Assembly (NCBI GenBank): GCA_934215545.1
Contig: CAKQAD010000001.1
Span: forward strand, 50,018-114,017
Length of the DNA stretch: 64,000 nt
Reading direction: 5' to 3'
From: an uncultured Prevotella sp.
GTDB lineage: Bacteria > Bacteroidota > Bacteroidia > Bacteroidales > Bacteroidaceae
Below are positions 46,486 to 54,467 of this stretch, piece by piece. Each line of letters starts with the position of its first letter. Position 1 is the stretch's first letter. Both the position numbers and the translations under genes were made by a program. The notes below the pieces were generated by a model that worked only from the letters and a program-made list of their open reading frames with translations, made no database searches and was not told the origin of the DNA.

Positions 46486-48459
46486 CTATCTTGTTGAAGC
46501 TTTGCCTGCCAGACGTGTTGTGTCAAAGTTCCATTGCAGTGTTAGCTTCCAGTTTCTGCCTGGCATGGGATAGCGCTTCACCACCTCGTGTTGTGAGTTG
46601 GCGATGTTGTTGCACTCTATGGTGGTTTGCAGCGAGTGCTTGCCCATGTAGAAGCGCTTGTTGAGCTTCATGTCTATGGTGTGCCATGCACCCAGCATGT
46701 CGTCTACATTGTTGGATATCAGCGCAAAGCGATTGCCCGTGTAGAGCCATGAGGTGCAAAGCGAGTAGCCGTCGTAGTCGAGATTCAGAATTACCGATGC
46801 CGAGTGTAGTGGTGAGTAGGGTATGATGTTTTTATACTCCGGATCGGCAGGTGCGGAGTAGTCGCGGTCGCGCTGGCATGTGTAGTTGGCGTTGGCATCG
46901 ACAGCAAACCTGCCCCAAGAGTGGTTGTAGCCTGCTGTGGCGCTAATGCCCAGCGACTTCACCAGTCCGAAGTTCACCATCGACCAGCGAAACTGGCATT
47001 TCATGGGTATTGCCACTATCTTGTCGTTGATGCGGTTGTAGTAGGCATCGAGTGCCAGATGCAGATGCTTGTCTTTATAGTCGGCACCCGCATCCCATTG
47101 CGTTGTGTATTCGGGCTTTAGCTGTGTGCTGCCCACGAGGGTGTAGTATATATCGTTAAGCGTTGGTGCTCTGAACATGCGTTTATGGAAAGCCCGCACC
47201 GTCCAAGCGTTATGGTGCCACGATGCCAGGAACATAGGCGTTAGTCGGCTTAGCGCATCGGGAGCGCCATGGGTGTGGTCGGCAATGTGGGTGTAGAGCA
47301 ATGCCGCATTGGCTTCAAATCCGCGATATGATGCTATGGCAGAGACGAGCGACTTGCTGTCGATTCTATACACATAGTTAAAGCGGTAGACATCGGCCGA
47401 TAGGTCGCTCCAGCGCATGTCGGTGCTTGCCGTCACCGACAGGTATGTGCTGTTCCATGCACCAGCCACCGATGCATAGATGTCTTGTTGTGTGTAGTGG
47501 TTGTCGCAGCGCATGGTGGCAGCGTTGGTGGTGGGGTCTTGCTTGTAGTGCAGATAGTCGTAGGCATACTTCATGTTGGCTTTCAGTGCAAAGTTCTGCC
47601 ATGCCTGCTTGAACGACGACTGCACGAAGAAGTTGCGGTCGTGCTGGCGGTCGGTAGAGTCCCACTGGTCCGACAGGCGGCGTATTACGGGGCCTGGCAG
47701 TCCGCGTCGGGAGTCGTAGTAATAGGCATGTGCATTGAAGCCGTGCCAGAATGCGGCAGCCTCCACTCTGTAGAACGATATGTCGGAGTTGTGGCGTGTG
47801 CCGGTGGTGTCTTCCTGCTCGGATCGGAAGCGGAATTTGTAGTTGCCCTTGGTGTGCTGATATTCGGCATCAACGAACAGCAGATCTTTGTAAGACATAT
47901 AGCCCTTCACTTTGTTTAGTCCGAAGGATCCATTGCCATATTCCAGGGTGTAGGTGGTGCTTGTGGGGCGGCGTGTCTGCATGTAGACGGTAGCAGCCGA
48001 GGCATACTCCGATGCCGACTGCAGTCGCTCGTTGCGATTGGCATTATATAGCGACACCGACTCCATGTTGCTGAGCGAATATCGCCCCAGGTCGATTTGT
48101 CCGTTCTGTGCGTTGTTGATGCGTATGCCATCGAGATACACTCCCACATGTTGCGATCCCAGCGACCTTACATTCACCGTTTTCAGTCCACCCAGTCCGC
48201 CATAGTCTTTTATCTGCACACCCGAGAAGTATTTCAGTGCATCAGCCACCGATGTTGTCGACAAGTGGTGCAGCATGGTGCCGCTGAGCGATTGCGATGG
48301 CGTGAGATAGTGGGGGCGTATGCCCACCACTGCCACATCGTCGATGGTGTGCACAGAGTCGATAGGGGCTATATACACAGAAGCCCTTAGCGGCATCGCA
48401 AGCGATGCCACCAAGGGACATATTATAAAATTGAAGATTTGCCGGATGTTCATTGGCAT
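46486..48459 (-). CDS. btuB: TonB-dependent vitamin B12 receptor (BtuB-like)
   Basis: This is an outer-membrane TonB-dependent transporter of 657 residues. The signal peptide (to about residue 27) is followed by a short N-terminus, then the plug domain (LSGTMLHHLSTTSVADALKYFSGVQIKDYGGLGGLKTVNVRSLGSQHVGVYLDGIRINNAQNG) and a long beta-barrel rich in aromatic-ending strands, finishing with WKLTLQWNFDT. There is no carboxypeptidase-like SusC extension, as expected for a BtuB-size receptor. The B12 assignment rests on the riboswitch and the propeller partners. Its ATG overlaps the upstream stop (TAATG), which suggests coupling. Confidence 0.87.
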   Translation of the reverse strand: MPMNIRQIFNFIICPLVASLAMPLRASVYIAPIDSVHTIDDVAVVGIRPHYLTPSQSLSGTMLHHLSTTSVADALKYFSGVQIKDYGGLGGLKTVNVRSLGSQHVGVYLDGIRINNAQNGQIDLGRYSLSNMESVSLYNANRNERLQSASEYASAATVYMQTRRPTSTTYTLEYGNGSFGLNKVKGYMSYKDLLFVDAEYQHTKGNYKFRFRSEQEDTTGTRHNSDISFYRVEAAAFWHGFNAHAYYYDSRRGLPGPVIRRLSDQWDSTDRQHDRNFFVQSSFKQAWQNFALKANMKYAYDYLHYKQDPTTNAATMRCDNHYTQQDIYASVAGAWNSTYLSVTASTDMRWSDLSADVYRFNYVYRIDSKSLVSAIASYRGFEANAALLYTHIADHTHGAPDALSRLTPMFLASWHHNAWTVRAFHKRMFRAPTLNDIYYTLVGSTQLKPEYTTQWDAGADYKDKHLHLALDAYYNRINDKIVAIPMKCQFRWSMVNFGLVKSLGISATAGYNHSWGRFAVDANANYTCQRDRDYSAPADPEYKNIIPYSPLHSASVILNLDYDGYSLCTSWLYTGNRFALISNNVDDMLGAWHTIDMKLNKRFYMGKHSLQTTIECNNIANSQHEVVKRYPMPGRNWKLTLQWNFDTTRLAGKASTR

Positions 48460-49799
48460 TATCTCACCATCACCTTCTTCACCGAACCATCGGAGAAGCG
48501 CACGATGTTAAGACCAGGCTGAGGCTTCTGCAGACGCTTGCCATCGATGCTGTAGCGAGCCACCTCGGTGATATTGCCCTCGGCATCGCTGATGGCGCTG
48601 ATGGCAGTGGCGTCGCTGCGGAGAGCAAACACAGGCATCTCCGGATACCAAAAGTTCACCTCCATCGGATAGGCACCCTTCTGCTGGCCGTTGTTTGTGT
48701 CGATGACGCGCAGTTCCGACTCATTGCCCCATGCCGAACCAAGCGTTACGCTGATGTAGAGGTTGCCATCGTAAGGGTTCACACGGCAGGCTGCACCATA
48801 CACATAGGGCTTCTTCTCGTCGGTGCTATTGCTATAGTCAACGAGCAGGGTGGTGGTGTTGTTGTCGATGTCGTACTTATATATATGCTGTCCTGATGCC
48901 CACGCACCAGTGGCACCGTTCCAATAGAGCACATTCTCGTTAGGCGATGCTGTGAAGCAGTCGGGATTCCATGCTCCCCAAGAGTTGGTGGGTGGGAACA
49001 CATCGTCGGCAAGTGCGATGTTTTCAGTCTCGTAGGTGTCGGCATTTAGCTTCACAAGGTGCTTGGCTGTGCCTCCGGCAGCGGTGCCGGCAGTGAGCCA
49101 CAGAGAGCCATCCTTAGCAGTTACGATAGAGCAGTAGGTGCCACCCTCAGGCTCGTTGTTGATGGTCTTGAGCAGCTTGTCGGTAGCAGTGTCGATGACC
49201 AGTATGCCGCGCGTCTTGTCGACGGCAAACACCTTGCCGTTGGCATATACCATATTGCCCGTTTGGTTGTTGGCAATGCCGTCGGTGCCCTCGATGTGCG
49301 AAGCCACCTCGTTGGTGAGCAGATTGATCACGTACACACCATTTGTGGTGCTCAGATAGCCTTTCTTCAGATCGGTGAGAGGCAGGAATGCACGTCCGTC
49401 GGCTGTCACAACATTGCCACTTGTGGCAATGTTGTTAATCTGTGCCTTAACTTCAAGAGTCTTGGCATCGCACACGGTGAATGTGGCATCGTCGTCGTTG
49501 GGCTTAGTGAGGTTGAGTTTCTTGCTCACAATGTACATATTGCCGTCGGCAATGGTGGCATAGCATCCGGTGGTGCCCAGTTGTGCGGTGCCGGTGGCGG
49601 TGCGCAGAGGCAGGCGATAATGCCACTTGCCACTCTGGTCGAGATAGTTGATGGTGGCACGCTCTTTGCCGAAGTAGCCCTCGTTGAGCATGAACACACC
49701 ATCGGTGTATTCTGTCTGCTGCGCTGCGGCAGGCATGGTGAATGACACGGCAGCAACGAGTGCTGTCGAAAACAAAAGTGTAGAGTAATTTTTCTTCAT
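48459..49799 (-). CDS. DUF5074 beta-propeller protein of the B12 locus, type IX-like tail
   Basis: This 446-residue exported protein (signal MKKNYSTLLF...MPAAAQ) has a DUF5074/YncE-type propeller (EYTDGVFMLNEGYFGKERATINYLD, NMYIVSKKLN, GKVFAVDKTRGILVIDTATDKLL, PYDGNLYISVTLGSAWGNESELRVID). It ends in a sorting-type tail (YSIDGKRL...GLNIVRFSDGSVKKVMVR). It is the first gene behind the cobalamin riboswitch. Unlike the second propeller of the operon it lacks a lipobox, so it probably reaches the surface through its tail. The frame extends upstream into the riboswitch; MKKNYST at 49799 is the sensible start. Confidence 0.82.
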   Translation of the reverse strand: MKKNYSTLLFSTALVAAVSFTMPAAAQQTEYTDGVFMLNEGYFGKERATINYLDQSGKWHYRLPLRTATGTAQLGTTGCYATIADGNMYIVSKKLNLTKPNDDDATFTVCDAKTLEVKAQINNIATSGNVVTADGRAFLPLTDLKKGYLSTTNGVYVINLLTNEVASHIEGTDGIANNQTGNMVYANGKVFAVDKTRGILVIDTATDKLLKTINNEPEGGTYCSIVTAKDGSLWLTAGTAAGGTAKHLVKLNADTYETENIALADDVFPPTNSWGAWNPDCFTASPNENVLYWNGATGAWASGQHIYKYDIDNNTTTLLVDYSNSTDEKKPYVYGAACRVNPYDGNLYISVTLGSAWGNESELRVIDTNNGQQKGAYPMEVNFWYPEMPVFALRSDATAISAISDAEGNITEVARYSIDGKRLQKPQPGLNIVRFSDGSVKKVMVR

Positions 49800-49919
49800 A
49801 CGCTTAGTGTGTATATAAATTGTTTTTTTACAGAAGCGTTGGTGTGGAATGCTGTCAGTCGCACCCAATCCACGAGGTGCATATTGCTGACACGCCATCG
49901 GCAAAGCGCTCTTCGGCAG

Positions 49920-50100
49920 AGCAGTCGGCAGGTCTTCTGACTTGCCACCCAGATGCAAACGCCTTCCCAAAAGCACCACCACAGTGGCTGGCTTAAAGTG
50001 GCTTCATTGTTTGCACCCGATGATAAGGGCGGCTCACAGCTGCGGGACAGTAGAGGACTTTCACCTCATTCCCTTTTAATCACCCCTGCACCTGTATGGC
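49920..50100 (-). promoter_or_regulatory. Cobalamin (vitamin B12) riboswitch
   Basis: On the minus strand the conserved parts occur in the right order: GGTGCAGGGG, then GGGAATGAGGTGAAAGTCC, CTGTCCCGCAGCTGTGA, GCCACTGTGGTGG, GGGAAGGCG, and the B12 box AAGTCAGAAGACCTGC (49928-49943). It lies directly upstream of the propeller-BtuB operon, about 120 bases before the first start codon. Family knowledge says B12 binding represses the downstream genes. The outer boundaries are approximate. Confidence 0.95.
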
Positions 50101-50121
50101 AGAGGCAAACCGTTGCAAGTG

Positions 50122-50129
50122 CAAAGGTA
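50122..50129 (-). promoter_or_regulatory. Putative -7 box (TACCTTTG) of the B12 operon
   Basis: On the minus strand TACCTTTG lies just upstream of the riboswitch, which places the transcription start near 50115 at its 5' edge. Confidence 0.55.
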
Positions 50130-50172
50130 CTTAATTTTATTTAATTATGGCAGAGTGAGGAAATTAAATATG

Positions 50173-50246
50173 TATCTTTGCAGAAGATAAGCTGCACTCG
50201 GCAATTTGAAAGCAAGCTTTCATTGCTCTCGTTTGCATTATCTTTG
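50173..50246 (+). promoter_or_regulatory. Two tandem -7 boxes with an intervening hairpin, upstream of the hemolysin III-like gene
   Basis: TATCTTTG occurs at 50173-50180 and again at 50239-50246, both followed by GCA. Between them, 50201-50226 can fold into a hairpin (GCAAT, two-base bulge, GAAAGC with GCTTTCATTGC). Confidence 0.5.
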
Positions 50247-50320
50247 CAAACGAAACAGTAGAATAATTGATTGTGGCAGGGTGGGCAAGCCACTGCTGTC
50301 AATTATAAAATAATGAACTT

Positions 50321-50971
50321 ATGAAGATATATTTCTCGCATAAAGAAGAGTTGTGGAACTCCTGGTCGCATGGTGCAGGCATCATCCTGGGGCTTCTTGT
50401 AGGCACTGTCTTCCTTGTGTGGTGCGGCTGGGCACGCAACGGCTGGGCGACGGCAGGCATCATTCTGTATCTCTTCGGCATGCTGTCGAGCTACATAGCA
50501 TCCACCGTCTATCACGCACTCTCGGCGTGGTCGCCATGGAAGGAGAGGCTGCGCAAGTGGGATCATGCCGCCATCTATTGGCATATTGCAGGCTCCTACT
50601 CGCCAATAACACTCGTGGCGCTGCGTGAATATGGCTATTGGGGCTGGGCGTTCTTCATCTTCATCTGGCTGGCAGCCATCGCCGGCACCGTGAAGAGCTT
50701 CATCGGACTCAAAGGTCATAGCTATGTCGAGACGCTGTGCTATGTGGTTATGGGGCTTAGCGTGCTCGTGGCATTCGGTCCGCTGATGCATTGCGTGGCG
50801 CCATCGGCAATAGTATGGATTGTGGCAGAGGGCGTGGCATACATCACCGGAGCCTTGTTCTACTGCCTGCGCAAGCGTCGCTACATGCACACCGTGTTCC
50901 ACTTCTTCGTGCTCGCTGGCTCGGTGTGTCATATCATTGCCGTGTGGGACATTCTAATGCAGTGGCTTTAA
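50321..50971 (+). CDS. Hemolysin III / PAQR-family membrane protein
   Basis: This 216-residue protein has seven predicted membrane helices. PAQR-type metal-site residues are visible: SSYIASTVYHALS (Ser and His), KWDHAAIYWHIAGSYSP (Asp and His), and a C-terminal HTVFHFFVLAGSVCH with two His. Bacterial members are called hemolysin III or YqfA/TrhA and affect membrane lipid state; hemolysis is doubtful as a general function. It is transcribed away from the B12 operon from one of two upstream -7 boxes. It ends 15 bases before repeat copy B. Confidence 0.9.
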   Translation: MKIYFSHKEELWNSWSHGAGIILGLLVGTVFLVWCGWARNGWATAGIILYLFGMLSSYIASTVYHALSAWSPWKERLRKWDHAAIYWHIAGSYSPITLVALREYGYWGWAFFIFIWLAAIAGTVKSFIGLKGHSYVETLCYVVMGLSVLVAFGPLMHCVAPSAIVWIVAEGVAYITGALFYCLRKRRYMHTVFHFFVLAGSVCHIIAVWDILMQWL

Positions 50972-50985
50972 GTGCTCACAATACA

Positions 50986-51388
50986 ATATTTGCATGTTTC
51001 TGAGCTCTGAGAATGTCGAAAGAATTCAGAAACATGTAGGCAGTGCGTTTTTTTTGAAATATGAGCGTGCAGGCGTTAAGGTGCTTATGCACAGCATGTT
51101 GCTTGCGTAAGCGCCTTGTGTGTGCAAATTTTGAAACACCGAAAAATTGCAAACAAGCCCATTTTGCATTGTAACGAAGCCCATTTTGTATTGCAATGAA
51201 GCCCTTTTTGCATCGCAAAATGGCAACTTTTAGGTGTTGTAGAAGCCTAAAACGGCATCAAAATCACAAAACTTGACTTTGATTTCCTTTCTTTTCGGAG
51301 CAAAACATGCTCTGAAACACTTCCTATTTCTCTATTTCGCATTTTTCATTTGTAACAATTTGGCTAAATGAAAAATATATTTGCATGC
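50986..51388 (+). repeat. Interspersed gene-free repeat, copy B (about 400 bp)
   Basis: This is homologous to 18081-18483 in the same orientation. It contains the conserved 39-base core at 51041-51079 and the conserved 61-base end at 51328-51388 with a TATATTTG box at 51376-51383. It also has three 22-bp tandem units beginning AAGCCC at 51155-51176, 51177-51198 and 51199-51220. A small hairpin (TTTTAGG with CCTAAAA) near 51228-51253 occupies the place of a different-sequence hairpin in copy A. Confidence 0.7.
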
Positions 51389-51466
51389 TGTAATGATGCA
51401 TAAAAAGCACTATGATTAGGGTGTGTTTTTATTGTTTTCAGTGGCTTATATACACCCCTAAAAAGC

Positions 51467-51502
51467 AGTGGCGGAGGAATCTTCTTAAAGACCTCCGCCA
51501 CT
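51467..51502. terminator. Terminator of polA
   Basis: A perfect 11-bp GC-rich stem (AGTGGCGGAGG with CCTCCGCCACT) lies 45 bases beyond the polA stop. On the minus strand it is followed by a T-rich stretch. Confidence 0.7.
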
Positions 51503-51546
51503 AATATTATTGGCTCAGAAAACACTATCTCTGAGTGTAGCATCCA

Positions 51547-54306
51547 TCAATGTGCCTCCAGCCAGTTGTTGCCCCAGCCAGAGTCGGCAACCAATGGCAC
51601 CTGCAGTGGGTAGGCGTTTTGCATCTCTTCGAGCACTATAGCCTCCACACGCTCTTTCTCCTCAGGCAGCACCGAGAAGTTGAGTTCGTCGTGCACCTGC
51701 AAAATCATCTTAGAGCGTATGCCTTCGCGGCAGAAGCGCTGGTGTATGCGCACCATAGCAATCTTGATAATGTCGGCGGCAGAGCCTTGTATTGGGGCGT
51801 TGATGGCATTGCGCTCGGCAAAGTTGCGCACGGTGGCATTGTGCGATGTGATGTCGGGCAGGTAGCGGCGGCGGTGGAAGAATGTCTCTGCATAGCCATG
51901 CTCGCGTGCCTGCTGCTTTGCAGATTCCATGTAGGCTTGCACCTGCGGAAATGTTTCGAAATAGCCGTCGATGAGCTCTTTTGCCTCGGCACGCGATATG
52001 TCCAGACGCTCGGCAAGACCAAACACGGTGATGCCATATATGATGCCGAAGTTGGCACGCTTGGCCTTGGTGCGCTGGTCGCGCGACACATCGTCGATAT
52101 TCTCCTTATATATTCGTGCGGCGGTGGCGGCATGTATGTCGTACCCCTCGCGGAACGCCTCAATCATATTCTCGTCGCCACTCAGATGAGCCATTACGCG
52201 CAGCTCTATCTGCGAATAGTCGGCAGAGAAGAACAGTTGTCCGGGTTCGGGCACGAAGCATTTGCGTATCTCCTTGCCGTCTTCGCCACGCACAGGGATG
52301 TTCTGCAGGTTGGGGTCGGACGACGACAGGCGCCCCGTGGCTGTCACAGCCTGATTGAACGAAGTATGTATGTGCCCGGTGCGCTGATTTATAAGCTTTG
52401 GCAGGGCATCTACATAGGTGCCAAGCAGCTTCTTCAGTCCACGATGCTCAAGTATCAGTTCAACGATAGGAGCCTTGGTGCGCAACTGCTGCAGCACCTC
52501 TTCGGATGTGACAAACTGCCCGGTGCGTGTCTTCTTGGGTTTCTCTACAATCTTCATCTCGCCGAAGAGCACATCGCCCACCTGCTTTGGCGATGCGATG
52601 TTGAACTCGTGTCCGGCGGCAGCATATATCTCTTGTTCTATGCCTGCCAGTCGCTGGGTGAGTGTCTTAGATGTCTCTGCCAGCGCATCGGTGTCGAGGC
52701 ATACGCCAGTGGTCTCCATGTCGGCAAGCACCTGCACCAAGGGCATCTCTATGTTGTAGAATAGCTCCGAGCAGCCTGCCTCCTCGATGCGCGGACGCAA
52801 CACATTGTAGAGGCGCAACGTGATGTCGGCATCCTCAGCGGCATAGTCGCAAATGTCGGCAGGCGAGAGTGAGCGCATGCTCTTCTGGTTCTTGCCCTTG
52901 GCACCTATCAGCTCGTCGATGTGTATGGTCTGATAGTTGAGCAGCGTCTCGGCGAGCGTGTCCATGTTGTGCTTCTGTTCGGGTTGCAACACATAGTGGG
53001 CAATCATGGTGTCGAACATCGGAGCGGCAAGGCGCACACCATAGTTCATCAGCACCTCCATGTCGTACTTGATGTTCTGACCTATCTTAAGGATTTTGTC
53101 GCTTTCGTATAGCGGTTTAAATATATTAACAATTTTTTCCGCTTTTTCACGTTCTTCCGGAATTGCCACATAAAATGCCTCTCCTTCCTTCACAGAGAAG
53201 CTCAAACCCACCAATTCGGCGTCGATAGCGTTGCAAGAAGTGGTCTCCGTGTCTAGACTGAAAATTTCATTTGTAACAATTTGGCTAAATAATTTTCGTG
53301 CATTCTCTTCTGTTTCAATGAGTTGATAGTTATGAGAGGTCGTTTTTAGGCTCTCATATTTCGAAAATTTTGCATCGCCTTGGTGTTCGGACGGATTTTC
53401 GGCAAATAAATCGAGCTGCAAATTAACGTTAGTTTGCGGTTGTTGAGGTTTGTTTACAATCTTATCGAGCAGACTCTTAAATTCGAGTTCGGCGAAGATT
53501 TTGCCCAGTTGTTCGGCATCGGGTTCTGTGTGTCGCAGATTTTCGAGATTTAGCTCAATGGGCACGTCGGTGCGGATTGTGGCAAGAAATTTCGACATGC
53601 GTATGTCGTCGACGGCAGCCTCCACCTTCTCGCGCAGCTTTCCCTTAATCTCACAGGTGTGGTTGAGCATATTGTCGATGCTTCCAAACTGAGCTATGAG
53701 CTTGGCGGCAGTCTTCGGACCCACACCTGGGCAGCCAGGGAAGTTGTCGGCAGAGTCGCCCATAAGTGCCAGCAGGTCGATGACTTGCGATGTCGATTCG
53801 AGCTCGTACTTGGCACACACCTCCTTCGGACCCATCGTTTCGTAGCCACCACCATGCCGCGGACGATACATGAACACATTGTCCGTAACGAGCTGTCCGT
53901 AGTCTTTGTCGGGAGTGAGCATATAGGTGGCAATGCCAGGCCCTGCTTTGGTGGCGAGTGTGCCTATCACATCGTCGGCTTCGAAACCATCTACCTGAAG
54001 CACGGGTATGTGCATGGCTTCGATAATGCTCTTTATCACCGGCACGGAGGCACGGATGTCTTCCGGAGTCTCCTCGCGCTGCGCCTTATAGGCAGGGAAT
54101 GCCTCATCGCGGAATGTCTTGCCATGGTCGAAAGCCACACCAATGTAGGTGGGCTGCTCCTTGGTGAGAATTTCGTTGAGGGTGTTCACAAAACCCATCA
54201 CCGCCGATGTGTTCATGCCCTTGGAGTTGATGCGAGGATTTTTGATGAACGCATAGTAGGCACGATATATCAGTGCATAGGCATCAAGAAGAAAAAGCTT
54301 TTCCAT
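51547..54306 (-). CDS. polA: DNA polymerase I
   Basis: Pol I carries out Okazaki processing and repair synthesis. The 919 residues form three modules. The 5' nuclease (1 to about 290) has FLLDAYALIYRAYYAF, FEADDVIGTLA and GDSADNFPGCPGVGPKTA. The 3'-5' exonuclease (about 320-500) has DTET at 352-355. The polymerase (about 550-919) has SADYSQIELRVMAHLSGD, the O-helix RTKAKRANFGIIYG and QVHDELNF. An upstream in-frame extension to 54372 is unlikely; MEKLFLLDAY is the family start. Residues about 282-402 are encoded by unusually AT-rich DNA. This segment includes a 26-base stretch identical to the interspersed repeats. Confidence 0.97.
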   Translation of the reverse strand: MEKLFLLDAYALIYRAYYAFIKNPRINSKGMNTSAVMGFVNTLNEILTKEQPTYIGVAFDHGKTFRDEAFPAYKAQREETPEDIRASVPVIKSIIEAMHIPVLQVDGFEADDVIGTLATKAGPGIATYMLTPDKDYGQLVTDNVFMYRPRHGGGYETMGPKEVCAKYELESTSQVIDLLALMGDSADNFPGCPGVGPKTAAKLIAQFGSIDNMLNHTCEIKGKLREKVEAAVDDIRMSKFLATIRTDVPIELNLENLRHTEPDAEQLGKIFAELEFKSLLDKIVNKPQQPQTNVNLQLDLFAENPSEHQGDAKFSKYESLKTTSHNYQLIETEENARKLFSQIVTNEIFSLDTETTSCNAIDAELVGLSFSVKEGEAFYVAIPEEREKAEKIVNIFKPLYESDKILKIGQNIKYDMEVLMNYGVRLAAPMFDTMIAHYVLQPEQKHNMDTLAETLLNYQTIHIDELIGAKGKNQKSMRSLSPADICDYAAEDADITLRLYNVLRPRIEEAGCSELFYNIEMPLVQVLADMETTGVCLDTDALAETSKTLTQRLAGIEQEIYAAAGHEFNIASPKQVGDVLFGEMKIVEKPKKTRTGQFVTSEEVLQQLRTKAPIVELILEHRGLKKLLGTYVDALPKLINQRTGHIHTSFNQAVTATGRLSSSDPNLQNIPVRGEDGKEIRKCFVPEPGQLFFSADYSQIELRVMAHLSGDENMIEAFREGYDIHAATAARIYKENIDDVSRDQRTKAKRANFGIIYGITVFGLAERLDISRAEAKELIDGYFETFPQVQAYMESAKQQAREHGYAETFFHRRRYLPDITSHNATVRNFAERNAINAPIQGSAADIIKIAMVRIHQRFCREGIRSKMILQVHDELNFSVLPEEKERVEAIVLEEMQNAYPLQVPLVADSGWGNNWLEAH

Positions 54307-54379
54307 GTAATTCGTTTTTTTGTTTAAAGGTTGTGACAAGTAATGAGAGTGGGCGAGTGGTGGCATATTCAAAACTTGC

Positions 54380-54387
54380 CAAACTTA
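54380..54387 (-). promoter_or_regulatory. Putative -7 box (TAAGTTTG) for polA
   Basis: On the minus strand TAAGTTTG lies 73 bases upstream of the polA start, back to back with the promoter of the polyprenyl synthetase gene. Confidence 0.45.
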
Positions 54388-54440
54388 TGTATTTAGTTGT
54401 AAAATTACAAAAAAAATGTCACTAATCACGGCAAAATAAT

Positions 54441-54448
54441 TAACTTTG
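54441..54448 (+). promoter_or_regulatory. Putative -7 box (TAACTTTG) for the polyprenyl synthetase gene
   Basis: TAACTTTG lies 19 bases before the ATG at 54468, which gives a short leader. Confidence 0.5.
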
Positions 54449-54467
54449 TATTAAATATCATCACACA

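Larger units (their letters stand above)
49800..50320. other. Divergent regulatory region between the B12 operon and the hemolysin III-like gene
   Basis: It contains no gene. The left part (49920-50100) is the cobalamin riboswitch on the minus strand. The right part (50173-50246) holds two plus-strand -7 boxes with a hairpin between them. Confidence 0.75.
50972..51546. other. Gene-free region holding repeat copy B and the polA terminator
   Basis: No ORF looks coding. 50986-51388 is the second copy of the interspersed repeat. 51467-51502 is a strong hairpin between convergent transcription units. Confidence 0.7.

Noticed and set aside
50303..50932. Minus-strand ORF of 209 codons opposite the hemolysin III-like gene
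   Set aside because: The plus strand shows a clear seven-helix protein with family motifs; the minus ORF is His/Cys/Arg-rich shadow sequence.
51155..51220. 22-bp tandem units considered as a CRISPR array
   Set aside because: The units abut with no spacers, are imperfect, and no cas genes are nearby.
51550..52764. Long plus-strand ORF (404 codons) antisense to polA
   Set aside because: It mirrors polA in a high-GC stretch with few stop codons, has no recognisable protein features, and polA motifs lie on the other strand.
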